Part shown: piece by piece, positions 1-8,573 of the stretch
Numbering within the stretch: the stretch's first letter is position 1
How the letters are laid out: each line of letters starts with the position of its first letter
Source: an uncultured Collinsella sp.
Lineage (GTDB): Bacteria; Actinomycetota; Coriobacteriia; Coriobacteriales; Coriobacteriaceae
Length of the DNA: 49,533 bases
NCBI GenBank assembly: GCA_958439425.1
Contig: CAUBVH010000017.1
Span: forward strand, 1-49,533
Direction of reading: 5' to 3'
Program-made: the position numbers and the translations under genes
Notes under the pieces: generated by a model
Database searches by the model: none
Told to the model about the DNA's origin: nothing
The model's input: the letters and a program-made list of their open reading frames with translations, nothing else

Positions 1-413
1 TACGCGTTACTTTATGACGATTCCCGAGGCCAGCAAATTGGTCATTACTGCCGGTGCGCTTGCTCATGGCGGCGAGATTTTTGTTTTGGACATGGGTGAA
101 CCGGTCAAGATTTATGACCTCGCGATTAATCTCATCACGCTTAGCGGTCTTAGGCCCGGCAAGGATATCGAGGTCAAAGAGGTCGGCCTACGTCCTGGTG
201 AAAAAAATGTACGAGGAGCTCCTTATGGACAACGAGCAACTCCTGCCTACCGAGCATTCCGAGATTCGTATTTCCACGGCCGAGGCAGACAAGATGGAAG
301 AGATTAAGGACAAGCTCGAGAAGCTCGAGGCCTGTCTGAATGGCACGAACGATGAGATTAAAACGGTTCTTGCTGAAGTTGTCCCAACGTATCACCCACA
401 GTACAACGACTAG
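1..413 (+). pseudogene. C-terminus of a CapD-like polysaccharide biosynthesis dehydratase, frameshifted
   Basis: The window opens inside this gene. The reading frame from base 2 gives the end of a CapD/FlaA1-type nucleoside-diphosphate-sugar epimerase/dehydratase: a TIPEAS motif, a GGEIFVLDMGEP stretch, then GLRPGEK. Such enzymes modify UDP-HexNAc for exopolysaccharide synthesis. In the family GLRPGEK is followed directly by (L/M)YEELL. Here MYEELLMDNE appears only in the next frame, which stays open to the TAG at 411-413. The switch falls at a run of seven A residues (201-207). With six A the two halves join perfectly as GEK-MYEELL. As written, translation leaves frame and stops at 305-307. 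This could be a true frameshift, a phase-variable or slippage site, or a homopolymer sequencing error. The family call is firm; the cause of the break is open. Confidence 0.8.
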
Positions 414-430
414 TTGGAAGAGGCAGAATA

Positions 431-1648
431 ATGACTGTAAAGATGAACATCCCGTTTTCGCCGCCTGATATTACCGAGGCAGAAATTGTCGAAGTTGCAG
501 AAGCCCTTCGATCCGGATGGATTACTACTGGTCCTCGTACCAAGAAACTCGAAGCAAGGTTGGCAGATTATTTGAAAGCCGAAAGGGTCTGCTGCTTAAA
601 TTCACAGACTGCATGTGCAGAAATGGCGCTTCGTCTTCTTAATGTGGGACCTGGCGACGAAGTAATTGTTCCTGCTTATACTTACACGGCAAGCGCCTCT
701 GTTGTGTGCCACGTGGGTGCCAAACTTGTGCTTATCGATTGCCAGCCGAATAGTTTCGAAATGGATTACGATGCTGTTGAGGCTGCCGTCAATGAGAACA
801 CCAAAGCAATTATTCCTGTTGATCTTGGTGGTGTTCCTTGCAATTACGATCGTATTTTCGAAATCGTTAATTCTAAGCGTAATCTATTTAAACCAAATGG
901 CGAAATTCAGGAAGCTCTTGGGCGCATCGCGGTTTGCGCAGATACTGCCCATGCCTTAGGCGCAACTTGGCATGGCAAGATGGTTGGCTCTATCGCCGAT
1001 TTCAGCTCGTTCAGCTTCCATGCAGTAAAGAATTTGACCACCGCCGAGGGTGGTTGCCTTGCTTGGCGTGCCATTTCCGGCATCGACTCTGAGGCCATGT
1101 ATAAGAAGTTGCAGCTCCTGAGTCTTCATGGCCAAAGCAAGGATGCCCTAGCTAAGACCAAGCTTGGTGCTTGGGAATATGACATTATTGGTCCTTGGTA
1201 TAAATGCAATATGACTGACATGCAAGCTGCTTTAGGTCTCGTTCAGCTCGATCGTTATGAGGGCATGCTTGCGCGACGCAAAGAGATTATCGAGCGTTAC
1301 AATGCTGCCCTGACCCCGCTGGGTATTGAGCCGCTAAATCATTTTACAGGCGAGCGCCAGTCTTCGGGGCACCTGTATATTTGTCGTATCCCCGGGTTTG
1401 ACCTCGAAAAGCGCAATGAAATTATCATAAAGATGGCAGAGCTTGGTGTTGCTACAAACGTTCATTACAAGCCTTTGCCCATGCACACGGCATATAAGAA
1501 TCTCGGTTTTGATATTTCTGATTTTCCGAATGCTTACAAGCATTTTGAGAATGAAATCACCTTGCCGCTGCATACTCGCCTTACTGACGACGAAGTCAAT
1601 TACGTCATCGACTGCTTCAAGGCCTGTCTCTTGGAGCTTGGTGCGTAG
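431..1648 (+). CDS. DegT/DnrJ/EryC1/StrS family PLP-dependent sugar aminotransferase
   Basis: 405 residues, the normal length for the DegT/DnrJ/EryC1/StrS family, which transfers an amino group to keto sugars bound to UDP or dTDP. Family marks are GWITTGP near residue 30, an early substrate/PLP segment containing AYTYTASAS near 80, and the Schiff-base lysine K200 in the segment SFHAVKNLTTAEGG. A purine-rich GGAAGAGG just upstream supports the ATG at 431; a second ATG four codons in is possible. It directly follows the CapD-like gene and precedes the initiating sugar transferase. This suggests the two make an amino-deoxy sugar (for example a bacillosamine-like UDP-sugar) that the transferase loads onto lipid. 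That pathway role is inference. The gene looks intact. Confidence 0.9.
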   Translation: MTVKMNIPFSPPDITEAEIVEVAEALRSGWITTGPRTKKLEARLADYLKAERVCCLNSQTACAEMALRLLNVGPGDEVIVPAYTYTASASVVCHVGAKLVLIDCQPNSFEMDYDAVEAAVNENTKAIIPVDLGGVPCNYDRIFEIVNSKRNLFKPNGEIQEALGRIAVCADTAHALGATWHGKMVGSIADFSSFSFHAVKNLTTAEGGCLAWRAISGIDSEAMYKKLQLLSLHGQSKDALAKTKLGAWEYDIIGPWYKCNMTDMQAALGLVQLDRYEGMLARRKEIIERYNAALTPLGIEPLNHFTGERQSSGHLYICRIPGFDLEKRNEIIIKMAELGVATNVHYKPLPMHTAYKNLGFDISDFPNAYKHFENEITLPLHTRLTDDEVNYVIDCFKACLLELGA

Positions 1649-2340
1649 TGGGACTGCTATCATGGGCAGAATTGCCCAACGATATGCGCGTTGATGAGGT
1701 TCGCCCTTACTATGACGAACTTGCAGGGCATCGTATGGGGCTATTCGCGAAACGTATTTTCGATATATGTGGTTCCCTATTTTTATTTGCTTTAACTTGG
1801 TGGCTATTCATCATTCTTGCTGTTGCAATTAAGCTCGATTCTCCCGGTTCGGTTTTTTTCCGCCAAGAAAGAGTTGGGCGATACGGCAAGACGTTTCGTA
1901 TTTTCAAGTTCCGAACCATGTGCGTCGATGCCGAGAAAAAGGGCGCACAAGTCACCAGTGCTGGTGACTCTCGTATAACGCGTGTTGGTTCCGTTATACG
2001 TAAATGTCGACTCGACGAAGTCGCGCAGCTGATAGATATCCTGCGCGGAACCATGAGCTTTGTCGGTACACGCCCCGAGGTTCCTCGTTATGTAGCGGCG
2101 TATACACCCGAGATGCGAGCAACTTTGCTGCTTGCTCCCGGTGTTACTTCGAGAGCGAGTATTGAGTTCAAAGATGAAGATGCCTTGTTAGAGGGTGCAG
2201 AGGACGTTGATAGCGCATATATCAATCTGGTGCTGCCAAAGAAGATGGAATTAAACCTGCGCGATCTTTCCCACGTTAGCTTTTGGGGAGAGATTGCCAC
2301 GATGTTCGCTACTGTTGCGGCAGTGGCCAGGAGAGATTAA
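1648..2340 (+). CDS. Initiating sugar-1-phosphate transferase (undecaprenyl-phosphate, Bac_transf family)
   Basis: A small, monotopic phosphoglycosyl transferase of about 230 residues. It moves a sugar-1-phosphate from a UDP-sugar to undecaprenyl phosphate and so begins each repeat unit at the inner membrane. A hydrophobic segment (about residues 30-55) is followed by family motifs: DSPGSVFFRQERVG, FKFRTM and later SFVGTRPEVPRY. The GTG at 1648 overlaps the last base of the aminotransferase stop and has GGAG about nine bases upstream, so I prefer it. An ATG at 1684 is an alternative. The next gene begins immediately after its TAA. Position and coupling suggest it uses the sugar made by the two genes before it. 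Confidence 0.9.
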   Translation: MGLLSWAELPNDMRVDEVRPYYDELAGHRMGLFAKRIFDICGSLFLFALTWWLFIILAVAIKLDSPGSVFFRQERVGRYGKTFRIFKFRTMCVDAEKKGAQVTSAGDSRITRVGSVIRKCRLDEVAQLIDILRGTMSFVGTRPEVPRYVAAYTPEMRATLLLAPGVTSRASIEFKDEDALLEGAEDVDSAYINLVLPKKMELNLRDLSHVSFWGEIATMFATVAAVARRD

Positions 2341-3093
2341 ATGCAAGACGGTTTAGTATCGGTCATCACACCGGCATATAACTGCGCCAAGTACATTGGA
2401 AAAACCATTGAGTCTGTTCAGGCGCAAACCTATGGTAACTGGGAAATGGTTATCGTAGATGATTGCTCTACCGATAATACCCGGGAAGTTGTTGAGTCTT
2501 ATTCCAAAGATGATCCCCGTGTTCGTTATATTTGCTTAAATGAAAATTCCGGAGCCGCCGTAGCAAGAACTGAATCCATGAAAGCTGCCCAGGGCGAATT
2601 TATGGCTTTTTTGGACAGTGATGATATGTGGAAGCCAGATAAGTTAAATATGCAGCTGTCTTTTATGCGTGATCAGGGGGTTGCTTTTTCCTGTACGGCA
2701 TATGAACAGGTTGACGAACAGGGAAATCCTCTTGGAAAGGTAATCAGGACTATTCCTCGAACTAGCTATAACAGGCTTTTGCTGGATTGCCCGGTAGGTA
2801 ATTCAACGGTTATGTATAACGTCCGCAAGATGGGCAAGTTCGAGGTCCCCAACATACGCAAACGTAACGATGATGCGTTGTGGCTACAGATGCTTAAAAA
2901 AGAGCCCTACATTTGGGGCATGCCAAATGTGCTGGCCGAGTATCGTGTTCGCGAGGGCTCTATCTCACACAACAAATTTGACTTAGTGAAATATCACTGG
3001 ATGCTTTATCGAGATATCGAGCACTTGAGCGTATTCCGATCTATGTTTCATATCGGGGTGTGGGGCGTTATCAAAATTTTCGGAATAAAGTAA
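2341..3093 (+). CDS. Family 2 glycosyltransferase
   Basis: 250 residues with a GT-A fold signature. The N-terminus reads VSVITPAYN, the nucleotide-binding acidic pair is in VIVDDCSTDN (about residues 36-45), and the DxD-type metal site is FLDSDD (about 96-101). GT2 enzymes use UDP-sugars to extend the lipid-linked repeat unit at the cytoplasmic face. The ATG sits directly after the TAA of the sugar transferase, so the two are probably translated together. Donor and acceptor cannot be read from sequence. It ends with a hydrophobic stretch that may touch the membrane. Confidence 0.88.
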   Translation: MQDGLVSVITPAYNCAKYIGKTIESVQAQTYGNWEMVIVDDCSTDNTREVVESYSKDDPRVRYICLNENSGAAVARTESMKAAQGEFMAFLDSDDMWKPDKLNMQLSFMRDQGVAFSCTAYEQVDEQGNPLGKVIRTIPRTSYNRLLLDCPVGNSTVMYNVRKMGKFEVPNIRKRNDDALWLQMLKKEPYIWGMPNVLAEYRVREGSISHNKFDLVKYHWMLYRDIEHLSVFRSMFHIGVWGVIKIFGIK

Positions 3094-3112
3094 CGAGGTG
3101 CGAGTATTTTCT

Positions 3113-4195
3113 ATGGACATGCCCACGCATATTACTAACGTCGGAATCATAGGGCATTTCGCCGAGGGTATCGATATGGCGGACGGACAAGTCGTTAAGA
3201 CTCGTACAGTCCGCGAGCTGCTTCGTGACGTTTGCGGTGAAGAAAATGTTCGCTCAATTGATACGAGAGGCTGGCAAAAGCATCCAATTGCGCTTGCTCG
3301 TGAGTGCATTAAGCTAGCGAAGCTCTCGGACGCTTTGGTCATGCTACCAGCGCACAACGGGGTGAAAATCTTCGCCCCGTTACTCGTGTATTTACGAAAA
3401 CGCTATGGTTGCAAGACCGTATATTCGGTAATTGGCGGATGGCTCGCTGAGTATATCGCAGGACAACCTATTCTGGCCAAGAAGCTCAAATCCTTTGACG
3501 CGATACTCGTTGAGTCCGATCGAGTTCGGGTTCTACTTGCCGAGCAAGGCTTCAACAACGTGCTCGTCGCATACAACTTTAAGCGTTTGCCACAGCTCAA
3601 GTTATCCGAACTCAAACAGCCGTCCAGCGAACCATGGCCTTTGGCTGTTTTCTCCCGCATCTACGAGGATAAAGGTATTGACGATATCGTGTGGGCCGTG
3701 CGCAAGGCGAACAGCCAGCTTGGTCGTTGCGCTTTCAGGCTCGACATTTACGGAAACGTTCTAGCCGAGTACAAGGAGCACTTCCACGCGCTCATGGCAG
3801 ACTGCGACGTTTCCGAGGTCGCCTACAAGGGCGTGGCGCCCGCGGGCGAGAGCACTTCGGTCCTCAACGGGTACCTCGCCCTGACCTTTCCAACGAGGTA
3901 CCCGGGCGAAGGCGTCCCAGGCACCGTGGTCGATGCTTACTGTGCCGGTATCCCCGTAATTGCGTCGCAATGGCCAAGTTATGCCGAGATGGTCAAAGAA
4001 GGCGAAACGGGCTTGACGTATGAATTCTGCAACCGTGAGGCGTTGCTGGATATCTTACTAAATCCCGGGCTACCCAAGCAGCTGCTTGCAATGAAAAAAT
4101 CTTGCCTTCACAAGGGGCACGACTATTCGTACGAAACGGGCTTGAGGACATTCAAGCTTCTTGTTGAAAGCAATTTCGATGTGCACAAACAATAA
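3113..4195 (+). CDS. Family 4-type glycosyltransferase
   Basis: About 360 residues with a GT-B layout: an N-terminal half beginning GIIGHFAEG and a C-terminal donor-binding half with FSRIYEDKGIDD (about 185) and GVPGTVVDAYCAGIPVIAS (about 270-290), then the EMVKEGETG segment. It is likely a retaining glycosyltransferase in repeat-unit assembly. I prefer the ATG at 3113, with GAGGTG upstream; a GTG at 3098 is also in frame. Its end overlaps the start of the next glycosyltransferase. Around 3780-3950 the GC content is clearly higher than in its flanks, which hints at a patchwork origin. Donor sugar unknown. Confidence 0.85.
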   Translation: MDMPTHITNVGIIGHFAEGIDMADGQVVKTRTVRELLRDVCGEENVRSIDTRGWQKHPIALARECIKLAKLSDALVMLPAHNGVKIFAPLLVYLRKRYGCKTVYSVIGGWLAEYIAGQPILAKKLKSFDAILVESDRVRVLLAEQGFNNVLVAYNFKRLPQLKLSELKQPSSEPWPLAVFSRIYEDKGIDDIVWAVRKANSQLGRCAFRLDIYGNVLAEYKEHFHALMADCDVSEVAYKGVAPAGESTSVLNGYLALTFPTRYPGEGVPGTVVDAYCAGIPVIASQWPSYAEMVKEGETGLTYEFCNREALLDILLNPGLPKQLLAMKKSCLHKGHDYSYETGLRTFKLLVESNFDVHKQ

Positions 4196-5318
4196 ACCTC
4201 AGCGACTGCTCTGCATTGTGTCGAATATGGACACAGGTGGTGCTGAAACATTCTTAATGAAGATGTATCGAAAACTCGACCGGAACCGCTATCAGATGGA
4301 TTTCGTGGTCTCGGGCGATGGGCGTGGTTATTACGAGGATGAGATAGAACAGCTCGGTGGCATAGTATACCGCATCACCCGTAAGACAAAGGATTTTGTC
4401 GCCTTTCGGCGAGAACTTGCCGCGGCGGTGCGAGACGACGGGTATCCCTGCGTTTTGCGGATAGGGTCGGATGCACTCTCGGCCATCGACCTTTGGGTCG
4501 CAAAGCGAGCAGGCGCACGAAGGCTTGCCTTGCGCTCGAGCAACGCCAGCGATGGCAAAGGCAGCCTTGGCATGTTTCTGCAGAAGGCGTTTCGCCGGCT
4601 GCTAACCTCGGTGGCCGACGTGAAGATAGCGCCGTCGGATCTGGCAGCCGCGTATACATTTGGCCCCAAGGCCGTGAGTAACGGCGAGGTTCATTACCTG
4701 CACAACGCACTCGACTTGAATGCTTATACCTTCTCGCCAGAGATTCGCTCCGCAACACGCTCCGAGCTCGGCATTGAACCCGATGCTTTGGTGGTGGGAC
4801 ACGTGGGGCGCTTTGCTCCTCAGAAGAACCACGGATTTCTAATTGAGGTCTTCGCCGAGCTTCTGAAGGCTAGGCCTGACGCACGGCTCGTGCTTGTGGG
4901 CCAGGGTGAGCTTGAGGGCGAGGTGCGCGGCAAGGCGGAGGTTTTTGGCGTGTTGGACAGCATTGTCTTCACCGGTGTGTGCCCCGACGTGCCCGCGCTG
5001 CTTTCGGCCTTCGATGCGCTGGCGCTGCCTTCGTTGTACGAGGGCATGCCCAACGTGGTGATAGAGGCGCAGGCGGCCGGGCTTGCTTGCGTAGTGTCGG
5101 ATACGGTGACGAGACAGGCCGACGTGACGGGCCTGGTGGAGTATTTGCCCATAGACGACACGACAGCTTGGGCGAATGCTTTGGAGTCTGCCGCTACGGT
5201 GGAGCGGCTCGATACAAGGACGGCCATGACTGCGGCGGGGTACGACATCTCAAGAGAAGCTAAGAAGTTCGTAGAGCTGGTGTTCGGGGATGCTTCGATC
5301 GAATCGGAGCTTGGTTAG
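4179..5318 (+). CDS. Family 4 glycosyltransferase
   Basis: A GT-B glycosyltransferase of about 379 residues. The N-terminal glycine-rich motif is DTGGAETFL. The C-terminal half has VGRFAPQKNHGFLIEVFA, then LVGQGELE, then LPSLYEGMPNVVIEAQAAG, the typical donor-binding EGMPNV...EAQAxG signature of GT4 enzymes. The ATG at 4179 lies inside the end of the previous gene (17-base overlap); an upstream TTG in frame is less likely. It is followed without a gap by the polymerase gene. It probably adds one sugar of the repeat unit; which one cannot be told. Confidence 0.88.
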   Translation: MCTNNKPQRLLCIVSNMDTGGAETFLMKMYRKLDRNRYQMDFVVSGDGRGYYEDEIEQLGGIVYRITRKTKDFVAFRRELAAAVRDDGYPCVLRIGSDALSAIDLWVAKRAGARRLALRSSNASDGKGSLGMFLQKAFRRLLTSVADVKIAPSDLAAAYTFGPKAVSNGEVHYLHNALDLNAYTFSPEIRSATRSELGIEPDALVVGHVGRFAPQKNHGFLIEVFAELLKARPDARLVLVGQGELEGEVRGKAEVFGVLDSIVFTGVCPDVPALLSAFDALALPSLYEGMPNVVIEAQAAGLACVVSDTVTRQADVTGLVEYLPIDDTTAWANALESAATVERLDTRTAMTAAGYDISREAKKFVELVFGDASIESELG

Positions 5319-6407
5319 ATGACTCCTTATCTGACATTCGTTTCTATTGTGGGCCTTGTAGCGCTAATTATTCGTGGCGTATCTGAGCAAAAAGGCAAAC
5401 TAATATCGATTTCGGCTGAGGAGCGAGAGCGGATATGGACGCCTTACCTTGTGTGCCTCTGCGTAGCGCTAGTATTCTTCGTTTCAATGCGAGACGTAAC
5501 TGTTGGCGCTGATCTCGGGAACTACTTGGGCTCACTCCACTACTATGCCGGGATTCCTTGGAACGACGTGCTGACAGCTAAACTCGTGTACCCTTACGAC
5601 TACGAGTTCGGCTATTTCCTGCTCACCAAGATTTGTGCGCATTTCTACATGCCTGATCACGTTTTTTTCCTCTTGATCGCGGTTCTTATATACCTGCCGC
5701 TCATGGAGTTCTTCGGCCGGTACAGCGACTCGCCTTTCTTAAGTTTTCTTATTTACTGTGCGCTTAGCTTGTTTGTATACAGTCTCGGCATCTTTAGACA
5801 AATGATTGCACTTTCGATTTGTCTATTTGCGACGAGGTGGATTGATTCAAACAAACCTGTGTCCTTTGCAATTTCTATCGGCGTTGCGATGATGTTCCAT
5901 TCCTCGGCGATTTGTTTCGCTTTGGTCTGGTTCTACAAGCGTTTCGACGTAATCAAGCTCTTGAAGATCACCATTCCCGCTTCTATTGTCTGCTTAATTT
6001 TCGGCCGTGTCATCGCATTGATCGCGGTTAGGGCTATGCCTCAGTATGCAGGCTATATCGGCTCCAAATACGACGTTGAGGGCGGAAGCTATACGATGTT
6101 CATGCTTCTACTATTTATTGCTTTCATTGTGCTATATGCTCTCCGCGATAAATCGATATTTGATAAATGCCCAGATATCATTAGGCTCTCAATTTTTTCC
6201 CTTGGGATTGCTCTATGTCTTCAGGGCGCTTCTTATTCTCTTGGAATAATGGGGCGAATTATGTCCTACTACACTATTTTTTTTACAATTCTGGTTCCAT
6301 ATTTAATGATGTATTGCTTTGGAAGACACGGTCGCATACTGAGCTTATATTTTATTGTGCCTATTTCCCTTGTGCTATTCGTAAACAGCCTTGGTTCCGT
6401 TGTTTAG
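5319..6407 (+). CDS. EpsG/Wzy-like polysaccharide polymerase (membrane)
   Basis: 362 residues, mostly hydrophobic, with about ten predicted membrane segments. The early loop after the second helix carries RDVTVGADLGNY, the hallmark arrangement of EpsG-family polymerases, followed by a long extracytoplasmic loop. These proteins link flipped repeat units into chains on the outer face of the membrane. The ATG follows the TAG of the preceding glycosyltransferase directly. A family call is possible from topology and this one motif only; linkage specificity cannot be inferred. The gene is AT-richer than its left neighbour. Confidence 0.8.
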   Translation: MTPYLTFVSIVGLVALIIRGVSEQKGKLISISAEERERIWTPYLVCLCVALVFFVSMRDVTVGADLGNYLGSLHYYAGIPWNDVLTAKLVYPYDYEFGYFLLTKICAHFYMPDHVFFLLIAVLIYLPLMEFFGRYSDSPFLSFLIYCALSLFVYSLGIFRQMIALSICLFATRWIDSNKPVSFAISIGVAMMFHSSAICFALVWFYKRFDVIKLLKITIPASIVCLIFGRVIALIAVRAMPQYAGYIGSKYDVEGGSYTMFMLLLFIAFIVLYALRDKSIFDKCPDIIRLSIFSLGIALCLQGASYSLGIMGRIMSYYTIFFTILVPYLMMYCFGRHGRILSLYFIVPISLVLFVNSLGSVV

Positions 6408-6464
6408 CTCTGGTTATCGTTCTAAAGATTTTAGAATTTATATACTAAGCTTTTGTAGGTAAGA

Positions 6465-7538
6465 ATGAAGAAAACAAACGTTGCAATAGTTATTGATTCG
6501 TTGATCGTTGGCGGCGCACAGCGCATGGTATGCGAATTGATTCGTAATTTAGATTTTCGTGAATTCGACGTCTCACTCCATTGTTTTTTCGGGGGGAGCG
6601 ATGAGGGGTTTTTGCAGTTAGTCTCCGGAACCCCTGCTCGGATCTATTTACATGGAATTGGTAACCGTGTTGATCCGCCGACGCTAATTAGGATCTACAA
6701 ATCTCTCTCTAGGGAGCGTCCGGATGTAGTCCACGCGCATCTCGGTGGAGCGCAGATATCTATTCCTTGGGCACTGATGCATCATAGAAATACTTTAATT
6801 ACACTTCATAGTACTCTCCCTGCCGCTCTTAACACTACCGCCCAGCGAATGGTACGCCTCGCAGGCCAAAACCGAGTAAAATTAGTTGCGGTGTCTAGGG
6901 AGAATCATAGGCAAGCTTGCGACTATTTTGGAGTCGAAGACAGTCTGATACATGAGATAGATAACGGCATCACGCTATCTGACTATTCGCCATGCGATAT
7001 CGCCAGTGCGCCAGCATTCATCAATGTTGCAACGCAAAACCAGAACAAAAATCAAATGCTTATTTTGCGTGCATTTAAACGACTCGAGATGGAGTGTCCT
7101 GATGCGAGGTTAATTCTTGTCGGCGACGGCCCACTCCATGAAGAATTATGTCGTGAAGCTGGCGACGACCCCTCTATAGAATTGCCAGGCGCTCTTACGA
7201 ATATTCCAGACGTTCTGCGTGGAGCTAATGTCTATGTCCAAAGCTCCAATCGTGAGGGTATGCCGATGTCCGTTCTCGAGGCAATGGCATGTGGCCTCCC
7301 CGTAATTTCAACAGACGTTGGAGGTATACGTAACGTAGTTTCTAAATCTAACGGCATTCTTATCGATGCTGGTTCTGAGGACCAGCTCTTCAGGGCGATG
7401 CGCGAGCTTGTAGATTGCAAGTTACGTTGCACTCTGGGAGCAAACTCTCTCGCGAACATCGACGGATATTCGGCGGCTCATATGGCAAGAAAATATGAAA
7501 AGCTGTATCGGGAACTTGGACACTCCGCTCAGTTTTAA
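6465..7538 (+). CDS. Family 4 glycosyltransferase
   Basis: 357 residues of GT-B type. It begins with VIDSLIVGGAQRMVCEL, the usual GGAQ/E donor-side loop, and carries LVGDGPLHEEL and NREGMPMSVLEAMACGLPVISTDVGG, the canonical C-terminal GT4 signature with its glutamate pair. It starts 57 bases after the polymerase, the first real gap in the cluster. It probably extends the repeat unit. It is the last glycosyltransferase of the locus, so four glycosyltransferases plus the initiating transferase would suggest a repeat of about five sugars; that is inference. Confidence 0.88.
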   Translation: MKKTNVAIVIDSLIVGGAQRMVCELIRNLDFREFDVSLHCFFGGSDEGFLQLVSGTPARIYLHGIGNRVDPPTLIRIYKSLSRERPDVVHAHLGGAQISIPWALMHHRNTLITLHSTLPAALNTTAQRMVRLAGQNRVKLVAVSRENHRQACDYFGVEDSLIHEIDNGITLSDYSPCDIASAPAFINVATQNQNKNQMLILRAFKRLEMECPDARLILVGDGPLHEELCREAGDDPSIELPGALTNIPDVLRGANVYVQSSNREGMPMSVLEAMACGLPVISTDVGGIRNVVSKSNGILIDAGSEDQLFRAMRELVDCKLRCTLGANSLANIDGYSAAHMARKYEKLYRELGHSAQF

Positions 7539-7586
7539 TGCCTGGATTTAATCGGTTTGTTTTTCGCTAGAAGTACTGGAGACAAC

Positions 7587-8573
7587 TTGAAGAAATTTCT
7601 TATCAGCATAGACACAGAGGGAGACAATCTCTGGGAATGGAATAAAAAAGATCCTATCAGGACGCGCAATGCAAAGTATTTACCAAGATTCCAGGCTCTT
7701 TGCGATCGATACGGTTACAAGCCGACATATCTTTCTAACTGGGAGATGGTAAGTGACCCTGGTTTCTGTGAAATGGTTGGGTCATGGGCGGCCGAAGGGC
7801 GATGTGAAGTCGGCATGCACTTGCATGCTTGGAATACTCCGCCCAGTTTCGAGCTTGCCGGAGAGAAGAACGATGACTGTGGCCTACCTTATCTTATTGA
7901 ATTCGCTGACGACATCATGGAAGCCAAAATTGACGCAATGACCGATGCAATCATAGACCGCATCGGCATTCGCCCTATTTCGCATCGTGCCGGACGATGG
8001 GCAATGGATCAAAGGTATTTTGAGCTTCTTGCTCGTAAAGGGTATATCTGCGATTGCTCCGTGACTCCACACATTAATTGGATTACATCCCCAGGCCTAA
8101 CGAAAGGGGAATCCGGTACAGATTATTCCAACGCCCGCGAGGAACCATATTTGGTCAGATGTGACAAAGCAGATATTGTTGAGGTTCCTTTGACCGTTAG
8201 AGATACGCATTCATTTATTAAACCAGCCACCTGCAAGGCTAAGCCGCTAGCCAAGTCGCTTTACAATGTCGCGCGAGGGTAGTCGCTTCAGCTTAGACCG
8301 AATGGGAAAAACCTCAATGAAATGCTATGGCTTGAACGGCAAGTAGCGAATAGCTCCTCTGAATACATCATGTTTATGCTTCATTCATCTGAATTTATGC
8401 CAGGTGGAAGCCCAACATTCAGGGATGAAGCAGCTGTAGAGAATCTTTATATTCAGCTGGAAAAGCTTTTCGATCGTGCTTCTTCAGATTTTGAGGGCGA
8501 ATCTATCGGATCTTTTGCCAGAAACCTCATTTCAGGCAACTCCCTTGAGAGGAGCACCGGACTTGTCAATTAA
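7587..8573 (+). pseudogene. Polysaccharide deacetylase-like gene interrupted by an in-frame TAG
   Basis: Translation from the TTG at 7587 (GGAGA just upstream) begins LKKFLISIDTEGDNLWEW, with the SIDTEGD metal-site motif of polysaccharide deacetylase-like proteins. It continues with MHLHAW and SHRAGRW, matching the second and third motifs of the family. A TAG at 8280-8282 then stops it after NVARG. Exactly the same frame resumes with LRPNGKNLNEMLWL and runs to a TAA at 8571-8573 with no other stop, including MFMLHSSEFMPGG. A tryptophan codon TGG changed to TAG would explain it. The N-terminal part keeps the likely metal ligands, so a shortened protein might still fold. The original product would deacetylate or modify an N-acetyl sugar of the polymer. 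Confidence 0.78.
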
